Shown one piece after another: positions 26,072 through 35,244 of a stretch of 64,000 bases of DNA; the stretch's first letter is position 1, and every line of letters begins with the position of its first letter. Both the position numbers and the translations under genes were made by a program. The DNA is taken from assembly GCA_947492955.1 (NCBI GenBank), contig CANLOV010000002.1:434001-498000 (forward strand), in the 5' to 3' direction. The notes under the pieces were generated by a model that worked only from the letters and a program-made list of their open reading frames with translations, was not told the origin of the DNA and ran no database searches. The stretch comes from an uncultured Cellulophaga sp. GTDB lineage: Bacteria > Bacteroidota > Bacteroidia > Flavobacteriales > Flavobacteriaceae.

Positions 26072-27220
26072 TTAATGATGATCATGTGCATGATCATGCT
26101 CTTCTACCGCCATACCTATAAATAGTGCCGATAACATTGTAAATATAAACGCTTGCAAAAAGGCTACTAAAACCTCTATTATCATTAAAAACAAGGTTAA
26201 AAAGAATGATATCCCCGTAGCTCCAGGCGTACTAAAATCTTCTTTTAACAATATCATTAATGCAGCAATACCCATTACTACTGAGTGACCAGCCGTAATG
26301 TTTGCAAACAAACGTACTAATAATGAAAATGGTTTAATAAGAATAAATCCTACTAACTCTAAAAGTGCTAATACTGGTCTTAAAATTTTAGGAACTCCTG
26401 GCATCCATAAAGTATGTGCCCAGAAATCTTTTGAACCATTTGTAATGTATACAACTAACGTAAATAAAGCCAAACAAACTGTTACAGCTATTTGTCCTGT
26501 TACGTTAAAACCTAATGGTGTTAAGCCTATTAAATTTAATATCCAGATAAAAAAGAATACCGTTAATAAATAAGGCATAAACTTTTTATACTTCTTTTCT
26601 CCAATATTAGGTCTTGCTATCTCGTCTCTTACATACAATACTAATGGCTCTAAAACACGACCAACTCCTGTTGGTATAGCTCCTTTTTTGTATCCTTTAG
26701 CTAAAGAACGAAACCCTAAGAACATTAATAAGCCTGCTAGTAATATTCCAAATACACTTTTAGTAATAGAAAAATCTAAAACCTTGTGTGCATTTGTAGC
26801 ATGGTGCTCTTCATCAAAACTTACAGCTGTTGCACCAGCATCTAATTCGTATATTTTACTATGTAATTTTGTAAACTTAGAACCTTTACGTTCTACTATA
26901 GTATGCCCAGCATCATCATGATGAAATTCTGATGACATAAAAGTAACTAAACCTTTACTAGACCATATAATAACAGGTAATGAAAAGCCTATATGCTTAC
27001 GCTCTCCCGCATCATTTGTGTATGAAAACAAATGAAAATCGTGCGAATCTTTAAGGTGATGTGCTATGTAATCACTAATTTCTTCCTTAGTATTTACTTT
27101 TCCTCCATCTTCTGTAGAATGCCCTTCTTTTTCATCTCCCGAAATAGAAAACCCTTGAAATGAGGACATAAGGATAATCAACAAAGCTAATTTACTAAAG
27201 TATTTTGATGCTATATTCAT
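26072..27220 (-). CDS. atpB: ATP synthase F0 subunit a, with periplasmic extension
   Basis: From the ATG at 27220 the protein has 382 residues; the TTG 9 bp upstream is less likely. A signal-like segment (about 10-27) and a His-rich extension (about 28-150) precede the usual a-subunit helices. The essential arginine is in SLLVRLFANITAGHSVV. The N-terminal extension is typical of Bacteroidota a subunits. The C-terminus is His/Asp-rich (EEHDHAHDHH). The subunit forms the proton half-channels against the c-ring. It is first in the operon, with a good promoter 40 bp upstream. Confidence 0.94.
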   Translation of the reverse strand: MNIASKYFSKLALLIILMSSFQGFSISGDEKEGHSTEDGGKVNTKEEISDYIAHHLKDSHDFHLFSYTNDAGERKHIGFSLPVIIWSSKGLVTFMSSEFHHDDAGHTIVERKGSKFTKLHSKIYELDAGATAVSFDEEHHATNAHKVLDFSITKSVFGILLAGLLMFLGFRSLAKGYKKGAIPTGVGRVLEPLVLYVRDEIARPNIGEKKYKKFMPYLLTVFFFIWILNLIGLTPLGFNVTGQIAVTVCLALFTLVVYITNGSKDFWAHTLWMPGVPKILRPVLALLELVGFILIKPFSLLVRLFANITAGHSVVMGIAALMILLKEDFSTPGATGISFFLTLFLMIIEVLVAFLQAFIFTMLSALFIGMAVEEHDHAHDHH

Positions 27221-27259
27221 TCTAAACAATTCGAAAATTTACTGCCTTAAAATTTTGCG

Positions 27260-27289
27260 CAAAGGTAGTTATTAAAAATAAATATCAAA
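27260..27289 (-). promoter_or_regulatory. Bacteroidota promoter of the atpB operon
   Basis: On the minus strand a TTTG element (27286-27289) is followed after 18 bp by TACCTTTG (27260-27267), matching the -33/-7 consensus of the phylum. It lies 40-69 bp upstream of the atpB ATG. Confidence 0.7.
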
Positions 27290-27315
27290 TACTTTTTTGT
27301 TTAATTATTTTGAAG

Positions 27316-27693
27316 CTATAATCGCTTTAAAATTTTTGAAATAAAGAATACCTCAACAGATAAAAATAAAACCAAAGGAACTAACATTGAAAGCCTTTCT
27401 ATTCTTGGGATTAGCAGATCTCCAAGAACTACATCTTTAAATACAATTACAAAAAAAATAATTTTTAAAAATAATGCAGCTAAATAAACCAAGCCTAATT
27501 GGTTTTTTAAAATATCTGCATATGCTAAGTATGCAAACAACATACAAATGCCCAAAGAAAACAAATAATGATACAAATACATTTTACCTAAAGAGAAGGA
27601 AATAGTATTTTCTATAAAATATAAATGTGAATATTTTCCTAGAAGGAATAATAGTGTAAAAACAACTATGTATTGTATAAAAGATTTTAGCAA
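27316..27693 (-). CDS. Four-helix membrane protein next to the atp operon
   Basis: The 125-residue protein has four transmembrane helices (about residues 5-22, 38-60, 68-88 and 95-120). It resembles the DUF6168-like proteins found beside flavobacterial ATP synthase genes. It lies 4 bp after the AtpZ-like gene and ends 26 bp before the atpB promoter. By position it may play the AtpI-like assembly role for the c-ring, but this is inference. Confidence 0.7.
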   Translation of the reverse strand: MLKSFIQYIVVFTLLFLLGKYSHLYFIENTISFSLGKMYLYHYLFSLGICMLFAYLAYADILKNQLGLVYLAALFLKIIFFVIVFKDVVLGDLLIPRIERLSMLVPLVLFLSVEVFFISKILKRL

Positions 27694-27697
27694 CAGT

Positions 27698-27925
27698 TTA
27701 TGAATTAAGTTTATTTGCCTTAACGATTAAGGTATATGTAGATAAAAAAATCGCCAACAAAGTTACTGAAATTTCTAAAAAACTGGTGCTAAATTTTTGA
27801 TCTAGCCAAGTACCTAACAAATTACCCAAATAGATGGTTACACCCATTTGGATTCCTATTCCTGAAAGTTTAGCTGCTGTTTGTAAAGCCCCGTTGCCTT
27901 TCTTAGGATGCTTTTGCAGTTTCAT
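27698..27925 (-). CDS. AtpZ/AtpI-like ATP synthase accessory protein
   Basis: The 75-residue protein has two transmembrane helices with the AtpZ-type pattern GIGIQMGVTIYLGNLLGTWLDQKF. Members accompany F0 genes, interact with c-ring assembly, or form Mg2+/Ca2+ channels with AtpI. Its start overlaps the end of the bactofilin gene by 23 bp, and it lies 4 bp before another small membrane protein gene. The family assignment is good; the exact role is not settled. Confidence 0.85.
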   Translation of the reverse strand: MKLQKHPKKGNGALQTAAKLSGIGIQMGVTIYLGNLLGTWLDQKFSTSFLEISVTLLAIFLSTYTLIVKANKLNS

Positions 27926-28310
27926 TTACTTTTTTAAAACTAGAAGCTCCACTTCCTTTCATAGAACAAGCGGCATTAAATGTAGCGCCTGGCTCTACTG
28001 CTAATTTAGAAACAGATACTGTGCCATCTATAACTGCTGATGCTTTTAATGATAATAAGTCCGAAACTAATAACTCACCATTAAAGTTTCCTTCTATATC
28101 TGCATTTACACATTCTACTTTTCCGTTAATATAACCACCTTTTCCTATAACTACCTTACCAGAGGTTTTTACGTTACCATCTAACTTTCCGTCTATTCTA
28201 AAATCGGCTTCTGAGACAATATCTCCTTTAATTTTTGTGTTTTTTTCAATTCTATTAGGTTGTCCTCCTAATTCTGTAGTAACTCTAGGCTTTTTGTTGT
28301 CTGAAAACAT
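27903..28310 (-). CDS. Bactofilin (polymer-forming cytoskeletal protein)
   Basis: The 135-residue protein has a short disordered N-terminus, then the bactofilin beta-helix (about 25-115) with NTKIKGDIVSEADFRIDGKL and repeated hydrophobic/Gly steps, then a short tail. Bactofilins polymerise without nucleotide and scaffold cell-wall or polarity functions at the membrane. It lies 5 bp after the PorW/SprE gene and overlaps the AtpZ gene, an arrangement shared by many flavobacteria. Confidence 0.92.
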   Translation of the reverse strand: MFSDNKKPRVTTELGGQPNRIEKNTKIKGDIVSEADFRIDGKLDGNVKTSGKVVIGKGGYINGKVECVNADIEGNFNGELLVSDLLSLKASAVIDGTVSVSKLAVEPGATFNAACSMKGSGASSFKKVNETAKAS

Positions 28311-28315
28311 GGCAT

Positions 28316-30871
28316 TTAAGGTTTTTGGGGATTATTATTTATATTTTTATACGCTTCTAAATTCTTGTGAACTTGTATTATCTTGTAGTTAGAAGATAAA
28401 ACTACAAAATTATCATGATCAACACGGTAATCTTTATTATTTTTTAATAATTCCGCATAGCCTAAAGCAAATTCTTTGTTTTTAAACCCATGTACTATTA
28501 CAAATTGGTCTTCTAGATTGTAAATATCTTTAGATGCAGAAATTTTTCTATATCTTAAATCCTTGATAGATTTATTAATTGTTTCTAAAAGTTTTAGTGC
28601 TTTTTTATTTGCCACTATTTTAAACGGATATACTACTTTCCAGTTTCCTGATCCCGTAGCTCCTGTTTCCGAAGAAAACTCTTGTGTTTCTAATTTTGGC
28701 AACTGCTCTGCTACCATTTCTTGTGCTTTTTTACCTTCTGGATTGTTAGGATAATTTAAAGCCACATAATTTAAGGCCTCCTTAAATGCTTCAAAACCTT
28801 GAATTCTACCAATAGCATTTGCTTTTAGCATTTCAAACTTAGGAACTATTGGATCACCTGTATATTTACTAATATTTTCTTCTGCCTGCGTAATAACCTG
28901 TATATATTCTTGGTTTTTATACTTTTTATAGAGCTCTCCGTATTTAGCACTTGGGCTATCTGTACTATTTGCTAAAACTGCTTGTGGATTTAACAGAATT
29001 TCTGCATAACGAGAATCTGGATGATTTTTTATAATATCTTCCTTCATAGTTGCCATTAACGGACTACCAGATTCTTCATATATTTTAAACAGATTATATT
29101 TTGATGGAAGCACTAAACGCTCTTCTGGGTTAGAGTCTAAAACACTATTTAATTTATTAGCTGCCAAAAGGTTTTCTTTAAACTTCTCTTTATATATAAG
29201 TCCTAGTTGATAATTAGCAAAATTAAGTTCTGTTTGTAAACTATCTATTACCTTTTTATCTGTAGGTATCTGTTGCACATAATAGTCTACAGAATATTTC
29301 TCTTGGTCTGTAGGCTCATTATCTTCTGTTGCACTAATTTCTTCTCCTGTAGCTTCGGAAATTTGAACTGTATTTTTATTAGACCAACGCCAATCGTCTT
29401 CTAACACACGATCTCCCCATTTAGCTTTAAAATCGTTCTTTCCGTAACCTAAACTTGTAATATTATAAAAATAGAATTTACCTTTATTTGCTTTACCACC
29501 TTTGGTATTTGCAAAAGCATTAATCCCTGCTGTTACTCTTTTTTCTTCCTTTTTTGCCGCTGCTATATCTGCCGCCTTTAGCTCATCTATATAAGAATTG
29601 TAATACGCTATTTGTTTTTCTTTTGGCATGTGGTATACCGTAATAACACTATCTGCATAGTGTGCAATATCTTCGTATGAAATTACATCTTCTAAGTTAT
29701 CTAGTTTCTTTTTTATAGTACGATACTTTTTTGTGTTTGTAGGTAAGTTGGTAAGCGTACTATCATAATAAGCTCCTGCTATTTTATATTCGTTCTCATC
29801 AAAATTATATGTAGCCAGGTTCTCATAGTTTAAAGCATTTAATAAAGGCTCGTTCTGTGTTGCTCTCAACGATTTATTATAATAAGCCAAGGCCAAACTA
29901 TCTGATTCATTTTCTAAATGATATTCTGCGATTTGATGGTATATTTTATCTAAAAAAGGCCTGTTTTCTCTATTTTCTTCTAAATCTGTTAAGTACTCTA
30001 ATAACTCCTCTTTATTTTCTGGGGTTATTTCTATATTTTTAATTTTTTGCAAATGCGCATTAATCATATAAATTCTAGGCGACTTTCTGTTTAAAGCAAT
30101 TACTTTATCAAAAGCATAATTAGAACTGTCTTTATGGCCTAATTGATTGTATAATTGACCTATTATATAGTAGTATCTTCCTTTTTCTGGATTTTTTTTG
30201 GTGTATACAGATGCTAATTTTAATTGTTGTATAGCTGTATCTGGTGCCTTTAAATTAATATATGCTTGCGCCATCATAGCCCTAGCATCGGCATACTCTT
30301 GATCTTTTAAGTCTTCGTATTTAAAAAGCTGTTTTAGATTTTTTAAAGCCAGCTCACTATTGTCTAATCGTATGTTTACTTTTTCTCTCCAAATAGTTGC
30401 TTCGTTTAACTTATCGCTTTCAGCATATTTTTTTAAAACATAATTAAAAGCTTCTAAAGCAGGAATATAACGTTGATCAAAATAACGAGCCTTTCCCAAA
30501 AGTAAAAAAGCCTCATCTATTTGTGGGTTTCGCTCAGTATCTTTTATATCCATACTGTGCTTTTGTATGGCTTTAGTTGCTTTTTCTTCTGCTAATAAAA
30601 ATTTTGGGGTATTATTTTCAGAATCTAACTTAATTTCATCGGTAACTTCTAAACGCTCTATAGGCAAGATTTCCCAATAGTTATCTTTAAAAGAAGCATT
30701 TAGCTCTTCTCTACCTTCTTCAAAAGCAATATTACCGTTATACAACGTATTGTATTTGGTATTTAAAGCATGCCAATTGCGATTTATAAATTTGTCTTTT
30801 TTTACAGAACAAGCACTTAAAACTAGTCCCATAAAAATGGCCGATAAAATAATTTTGTTTGTAAGCTTCAA
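28316..30871 (-). CDS. porW: PorW/SprE-type lipoprotein of the type IX secretion system
   Basis: The 851-residue protein begins with a signal peptide and lipobox VLSACS (Cys about 21) and the PorW/SprE-typical start of the mature part, INRNWHALNTKYNTLYNGNI. TPR units fill the first half. PorW/SprE links the PorKLMN ring to the SprA translocon and is needed for type IX secretion and gliding in relatives. The start is TTG at 30871, since no ATG precedes the signal peptide. It heads the unit with bactofilin and the atp accessory genes. Confidence in the family is high from the N-terminal pattern and context. Confidence 0.87.
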   Translation of the reverse strand: MKLTNKIILSAIFMGLVLSACSVKKDKFINRNWHALNTKYNTLYNGNIAFEEGREELNASFKDNYWEILPIERLEVTDEIKLDSENNTPKFLLAEEKATKAIQKHSMDIKDTERNPQIDEAFLLLGKARYFDQRYIPALEAFNYVLKKYAESDKLNEATIWREKVNIRLDNSELALKNLKQLFKYEDLKDQEYADARAMMAQAYINLKAPDTAIQQLKLASVYTKKNPEKGRYYYIIGQLYNQLGHKDSSNYAFDKVIALNRKSPRIYMINAHLQKIKNIEITPENKEELLEYLTDLEENRENRPFLDKIYHQIAEYHLENESDSLALAYYNKSLRATQNEPLLNALNYENLATYNFDENEYKIAGAYYDSTLTNLPTNTKKYRTIKKKLDNLEDVISYEDIAHYADSVITVYHMPKEKQIAYYNSYIDELKAADIAAAKKEEKRVTAGINAFANTKGGKANKGKFYFYNITSLGYGKNDFKAKWGDRVLEDDWRWSNKNTVQISEATGEEISATEDNEPTDQEKYSVDYYVQQIPTDKKVIDSLQTELNFANYQLGLIYKEKFKENLLAANKLNSVLDSNPEERLVLPSKYNLFKIYEESGSPLMATMKEDIIKNHPDSRYAEILLNPQAVLANSTDSPSAKYGELYKKYKNQEYIQVITQAEENISKYTGDPIVPKFEMLKANAIGRIQGFEAFKEALNYVALNYPNNPEGKKAQEMVAEQLPKLETQEFSSETGATGSGNWKVVYPFKIVANKKALKLLETINKSIKDLRYRKISASKDIYNLEDQFVIVHGFKNKEFALGYAELLKNNKDYRVDHDNFVVLSSNYKIIQVHKNLEAYKNINNNPQKP

Positions 30872-31107
30872 GATAGATATTATTCGTACGTGTAATTTAA
30901 ACAGAAAAACCGTTAAATTATTATACTTTTAAGTCAGTAAAATTAACTTTTTTTAATGAAGCAGATATAGGCATGTCTTGACAGACAATTTTTAATGGCT
31001 TATAAAAAACAAAATACCTATTATTTATGAATAAAAATAGCTGTACTTATTCTTTGCTACAGACTGTTTCTGCTTTAAAGAATGTAAAATACAGCTATCT
31101 AGGGAAA

Positions 31108-31428
31108 CTATACTCTTAGTGTTCCTTCTTTTTCTAGATTAAATAAAAATCGACGTAATTGATGTACTGTATTTATAAATTGAGTAACATCATATTTTTT
31201 GTTTAGGTAATTTTCCTTTAAATATCCTTCGCAAAAATAATCTATTGGTTGCTCTATATTTTTTCTAAATTCTGTAAGAACATGGTTAAAATTTAATGCA
31301 GGATGTTTTTCTTCATCCACATCTACATGTATAATTTCATTTATTCTATCTGAAGAATAGCTAAAAATTTTGGGTAAACCTCTTTCGTCTAACTCCTCGT
31401 AATCTTCATTTGTATAGCTGTAGTTCAT
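31108..31428 (-). CDS. Hypothetical acidic protein
   Basis: The 106-residue soluble protein begins MNYSYTNEDYEELDERGLPK and ends in a basic helix (FINTVHQLRRFLFNLEKEG). It has no signal peptide or membrane segment. No family was recognised. It stands alone between non-coding stretches of 236 and 353 bp. It looks real because of its even codon use and clear ATG start. Confidence 0.65.
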   Translation of the reverse strand: MNYSYTNEDYEELDERGLPKIFSYSSDRINEIIHVDVDEEKHPALNFNHVLTEFRKNIEQPIDYFCEGYLKENYLNKKYDVTQFINTVHQLRRFLFNLEKEGTLRV

Positions 31429-31781
31429 CTTAAATTTTATTAATATTGAATAAATATTTTCTTACAATTATAGAGTATTGAGAGGACAATTTAAGAAAAC
31501 ATTTTCCATGTAGACTACATAAAAACCTTAGACATTTTAAGGTTTTTATTTTTTAACAAAAAATTAAGGGAAATAATAGGTTATGATTAAAGCTTAAAAA
31601 AGCTTTTTATTTTCTTTAGCGTAGAAAAAAATAAAGAGTAATAGTCTGCCAAATACTATAACCATTACTAGTTTAAGTTATAGCGCAGTTAATTATGCTT
31701 GTCTAAAACATAATTATAAAAATATAAAACAAGAGTACTATAACTAAATATTATTTTATAAAAACATGTTTTCTAGGCAAA
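31429..31781. other. 353-bp non-coding gap with two hairpins
   Basis: No credible coding frame was seen. Two hairpins are visible: AAAAACCTTA / TAAGGTTTTT (31521-31547) followed by a T-rich run, and AAAGCTT / AAGCTTT at about 31589-31607. These probably terminate the leftward ABC transporter operon, whose last gene ends at 31782. The rest is plain AT-rich sequence. Confidence 0.6.
31521..31547. terminator. Probable terminator beyond the ABC transporter operon
   Basis: A 10-bp stem AAAAACCTTA / TAAGGTTTTT has a 7-base loop and T-rich sequence on both exits. It is likely active in either direction. It lies about 235 bp after the end of the ATPase gene. Confidence 0.65.
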
Positions 31782-32477
31782 TTAACCTGCAAAAAAGCTT
31801 TCTAACTCTTGTAAAGTCTCTGTAGAAGTTTGTATATCCTTTACAATTTCTCCTTTATTAAGGACTACAATACGTTCGCAAACTTCGGTTACATGCATTA
31901 AATCGTGACTAGATACTAAAACTGTTATATTTTTATTCTCTGCCAAATCTTTAATAATTTGCTTTAACCGTATTTGTGTTGTAGGGTCTAAATTTGCAAA
32001 AGGCTCATCTAAAATAATTACCTCTGGGCTACCAATAAAAGATGCTACAATACCTGCTTTTTTTTGATTTCCTTTAGATAAATCTCTTAAATATTTTTTT
32101 TGACCTAGGATTTCGCCATGAAAAAAATCTTCATAATTAGCTAATAGTGCTTCTACATCTGCTTTATTCTGTCCTCTTAATTCGCCTATAAAATAAAAAT
32201 ACTCTTCTGGGGTTAGGTATCCTATTAAAAAACTCTCGTCTATAAAAGCAGAAGTAAAAGGTTTCCATTCTTCACTAGAGCTAACCTCAACACCATTATT
32301 TATAACAGAACCTGTTGTTGGCTGTATTAAGTCTAATAATAAACTAAATAGGGTAGTTTTGCCCGCTCCGTTATTACCTACAAGTCCAAAACTCTGTCCT
32401 TTCTGTATTTCTAAATCTGCTAAATTTAATACTGTTTTACCTCCGTATATTTTGGTAAGATTCTCTACTTTTATCAT
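31782..32477 (-). CDS. ABC transporter ATP-binding protein
   Basis: The 231-residue ATPase has Walker A GNNGAGKTT (about 36-44), the signature region DLSKGNQKKAGI (about 137-148), Walker B VIILDEP and the switch histidine in VLVSSHDL. It is the nucleotide-binding half of an exporter, with the DUF5687 permease encoded 30 bp upstream as partner. It is the last gene of the PadR-headed operon. The substrate is unknown; membrane stress or peptide export is plausible from the PadR association. Confidence 0.93.
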   Translation of the reverse strand: MIKVENLTKIYGGKTVLNLADLEIQKGQSFGLVGNNGAGKTTLFSLLLDLIQPTTGSVINNGVEVSSSEEWKPFTSAFIDESFLIGYLTPEEYFYFIGELRGQNKADVEALLANYEDFFHGEILGQKKYLRDLSKGNQKKAGIVASFIGSPEVIILDEPFANLDPTTQIRLKQIIKDLAENKNITVLVSSHDLMHVTEVCERIVVLNKGEIVKDIQTSTETLQELESFFAG

Positions 32478-32507
32478 ACTATTACTTTTAACTTAAAAAG
32501 GAAATGG

Positions 32508-33977
32508 TTAATTATTTTGTTCCTTAAAGCCTGCAATCATTACATACTTTTTCTTTCTATACAATTCTGTTATTTTATCTAAGAGTGGTTTTCTTAACAA
32601 AAATCCTATAATACCTAAAACAGAAAGTACCGCCAGTGCAACTTCTAAAGACACTAAATAATTAAGACCTGCATAGATAATCATTGGAATACAAAACAAG
32701 GGTAAACCAACTATTAATTGCGCAGCACTCATCCCCTGTGTATTCCCCATGGCGCTTTTTGCTAAATCTATTCGTTTTTTATTTTTAGACCCAAAATATA
32801 ATACTACAGGAATATTAACTCCTAAATTATACAATGCGCAACTTACATTAATGGCAAGTGCTTGCCAACCAAAATACACATAGGGTACAGACAATATTGT
32901 CATTACCAATATACTCACAGAAATTAATCCTGCTTTAGATTCTAAATATTTACGCAAGGGTATATTCTGAGACATCATCATACTATAGTATTCACTATCC
33001 CATGCTGGTATAAACTGTCCAAAATTCATTAAAAATATGCCCGTTATAAAAATGCCACAAAACACCATCATATAAGACATGCTAGAAAATTGATCATTTA
33101 GATAAAAAATTAGTCCATAAAAAATCATTAGAAGCGACATAAAGACCTGCATTTTGGTTCGCTTGTTTCTCCATATTAATTTTAAATCTAACCTAAGAAA
33201 AGGCGCTATAGCACCAAATCTTTTGGTCCAAGACATATCTTTTGTTTCTACCTCAGAAATTTTTTCTTTTATAGAAGCATCTAAATAAATCCTATTTCTT
33301 AAATAATTAAAATTAGAACCATATGTACCTAAAAGCACCGCTAATGGTGCTACAAAAGCTGCCGGATACTTATACAAAGTATAAAATGCTATTCTAAAGT
33401 TCTCGGTAACTGGCGCCAAATTAAAATAATGTACCCCATAAAGCACCAATGCTATACCTGCAATTATAAATAAGGCTTTATCGCTTTTATTTATAATAAA
33501 ATTAATGTAGTTAAGAGAGAGTATTATACAGACAATAGATAAGAACCAGAAAATAACGTTTACTACGGCATATCCTTGAAAAAGCAACACAACTGCAAAA
33601 GGAATAAAAATAAATAAGGATATAAAATTAAAGAATGATAATCCTGATTTGCCTAGAATATACTTTGTAACTATATCTTTTTTTACAGGAAGTATAAGCA
33701 TAGGCTTTACATCCATAACTGGAAGTTTTTGCATAAAATACCTAAAAACTAACTCAAAAAGAATCCAATAGATAAGATACTCGCTTACTTTTTGTACAGG
33801 ATCTACATCCGGAAAAAATTTCTTTAGTGCAAAAAACATTCCTGCTCCCATACTAACGGCTCCAAAAAGCATCCAAATACCTAAAAAAATCATAAAGATT
33901 TTTACGGCCAATTGTTTTCCAAAACTAGATGATCTGGTAATTGCTTTCCATTCTAGTTTAATAAAATTTTTAAACAT
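32508..33977 (-). CDS. DUF5687 family ABC transporter permease
   Basis: From the ATG at 33977 (MFKNFIKLEWKAITRSSSFG) the protein has 489 residues; another ATG lies 7 codons upstream. It has about 12 transmembrane helices and the size and start of the DUF5687 permeases of Bacteroidota. It pairs with the ATP-binding protein encoded next. It follows a DUF1700/HAAS-like membrane protein gene by about 50 bp in the same direction. The exported substrate is not known. Confidence 0.85.
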   Translation of the reverse strand: MFKNFIKLEWKAITRSSSFGKQLAVKIFMIFLGIWMLFGAVSMGAGMFFALKKFFPDVDPVQKVSEYLIYWILFELVFRYFMQKLPVMDVKPMLILPVKKDIVTKYILGKSGLSFFNFISLFIFIPFAVVLLFQGYAVVNVIFWFLSIVCIILSLNYINFIINKSDKALFIIAGIALVLYGVHYFNLAPVTENFRIAFYTLYKYPAAFVAPLAVLLGTYGSNFNYLRNRIYLDASIKEKISEVETKDMSWTKRFGAIAPFLRLDLKLIWRNKRTKMQVFMSLLMIFYGLIFYLNDQFSSMSYMMVFCGIFITGIFLMNFGQFIPAWDSEYYSMMMSQNIPLRKYLESKAGLISVSILVMTILSVPYVYFGWQALAINVSCALYNLGVNIPVVLYFGSKNKKRIDLAKSAMGNTQGMSAAQLIVGLPLFCIPMIIYAGLNYLVSLEVALAVLSVLGIIGFLLRKPLLDKITELYRKKKYVMIAGFKEQNN

Positions 33978-34028
33978 GGTTGGTTTTTTATATTGCATTA
34001 GTATAACAAACTCAAAATTTGTTACACA

Positions 34029-34748
34029 TTAAATGATATTATATTCTGGATAAGTTTTTAAAAGTAACTCTTCTGCTTTTGACGGAATTACAAAAGCGAT
34101 TATGTAAGACAAGATAAATAAACAACTAATGAGTGCGGCAAAGAAAAAATCTACATAAATAATAGCACCTAAAAAATCTTTAAAGACTACAATATTTAAT
34201 GATGAATTAATAACTATAGCTAATAAATTAACCACATTAACGTAAGTAACTAGAGAATATATTTGTTCTTTTAGCATCCACTTTTTAGTGTCTTTTAAAA
34301 TTTCTGATTTATATTTCTTTTGATTTATATAGGTAAATACAAATAGTAACACTACTATAAAGTACAGTATATATACATATAAATTCTGCTTATAATTAGC
34401 TGTCACTTTATTAAATATAAAGGTTAGCGTAGCTATTAAAGTAATACTAATTATAATCTTTGGTATGCTAAAATAGGATTTAAAAAAGCTGAAAATTATT
34501 TTTCCATAACGTAGTGCCATGGCATTTTTACGTTTTAAAATAATGTTTTCAAAACCATGTACTCCGAACTTTTTAAATTCTAAACTTAATGCTTCTTTAA
34601 ATGATATATTAGGGTGCAATAGCATTTGCTCTTCTATACCATTAGCCAAATGATCTACAAGTTCGGTTTGTAAATCGTAATGTTCTACATAATGTTTACG
34701 TGTAAAACTATATAACTCTTGTATTTGAGAAGCATTAAGTTTAGTCAT
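34029..34748 (-). CDS. PadR-operon membrane protein, HAAS/DUF1700-like (copy 4)
   Basis: The 239-residue protein has a soluble N-terminal helical domain (about 1-85) with the pattern HYDLQTELVDHLANGIEEQ, then five or so transmembrane helices (from about 92). The same N-terminal pattern occurs in the three genes at 35245, 35886 and 36524. Helical domains of this kind (DUF1700/HAAS type) accompany PadR regulators and are thought to pass signals between regulator and membrane. It lies 1 bp after the DUF2059 gene. Confidence 0.65.
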   Translation of the reverse strand: MTKLNASQIQELYSFTRKHYVEHYDLQTELVDHLANGIEEQMLLHPNISFKEALSLEFKKFGVHGFENIILKRKNAMALRYGKIIFSFFKSYFSIPKIIISITLIATLTFIFNKVTANYKQNLYVYILYFIVVLLFVFTYINQKKYKSEILKDTKKWMLKEQIYSLVTYVNVVNLLAIVINSSLNIVVFKDFLGAIIYVDFFFAALISCLFILSYIIAFVIPSKAEELLLKTYPEYNII

Positions 34749-34749
34749 T

Positions 34750-35163
34750 CTACTGGTACTTCTGAGCTATTTGTTGTAATTCCATTCCCCAATTTTGTCC
34801 TAATGCCATTCCTTTTTGCATTAGCATCATTTGCTTAGATGCCATTTTTTTTCCTAAATCGGAATTGTAAAATTTAACTAGTTCTTTTATTTCCGCTTCT
34901 GTAAATTCTTCCATATACATAGCAGCCATTTTTGTATATAAAACATCTACACTTTCTGCGGCCTCCTTAGCATAAGATTCTTTATTTTCTTCTTTAACCA
35001 TTGCTCCCAATTGTGTTACTACCTGTTCAAAAGCAGCTCCTGCACCCGTAAGTTTTAAAAAAGTAATTGTTTCTGCCTCAAACGCTTTGTTTTCTTGTGC
35101 TTTAACAAATGATGTTGATGCTACGAATAAGCAAATAAATAAGATACCTTTTTTAATGTTCAT
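34750..35163 (-). CDS. DUF2059 periplasmic protein
   Basis: The 137-residue protein has a signal peptide (cleavage near SFVKAQ) and a helical DUF2059 domain (about 30-130) with FTEAEIKELVKFYNSDLGKKM, the hallmark of the family. Members are small exported proteins of unknown function. It sits between two members of the HAAS-like series within the PadR-headed operon, so it may take part in the same envelope process. Confidence 0.85.
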   Translation of the reverse strand: MNIKKGILFICLFVASTSFVKAQENKAFEAETITFLKLTGAGAAFEQVVTQLGAMVKEENKESYAKEAAESVDVLYTKMAAMYMEEFTEAEIKELVKFYNSDLGKKMASKQMMLMQKGMALGQNWGMELQQIAQKYQ

Positions 35164-35244
35164 GTAATTTTAATTTAAGTATTTGTATTAATGTTTAATT
35201 GTTTACTTTTTTTAATATTATATAGTTGAGTTTTTATACCATAA

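Noticed and set aside
30872-31107. A small non-coding RNA in the gap upstream of porW
   Set aside because: No stable hairpin, promoter or terminator pair could be made out. It is plain AT-rich sequence.
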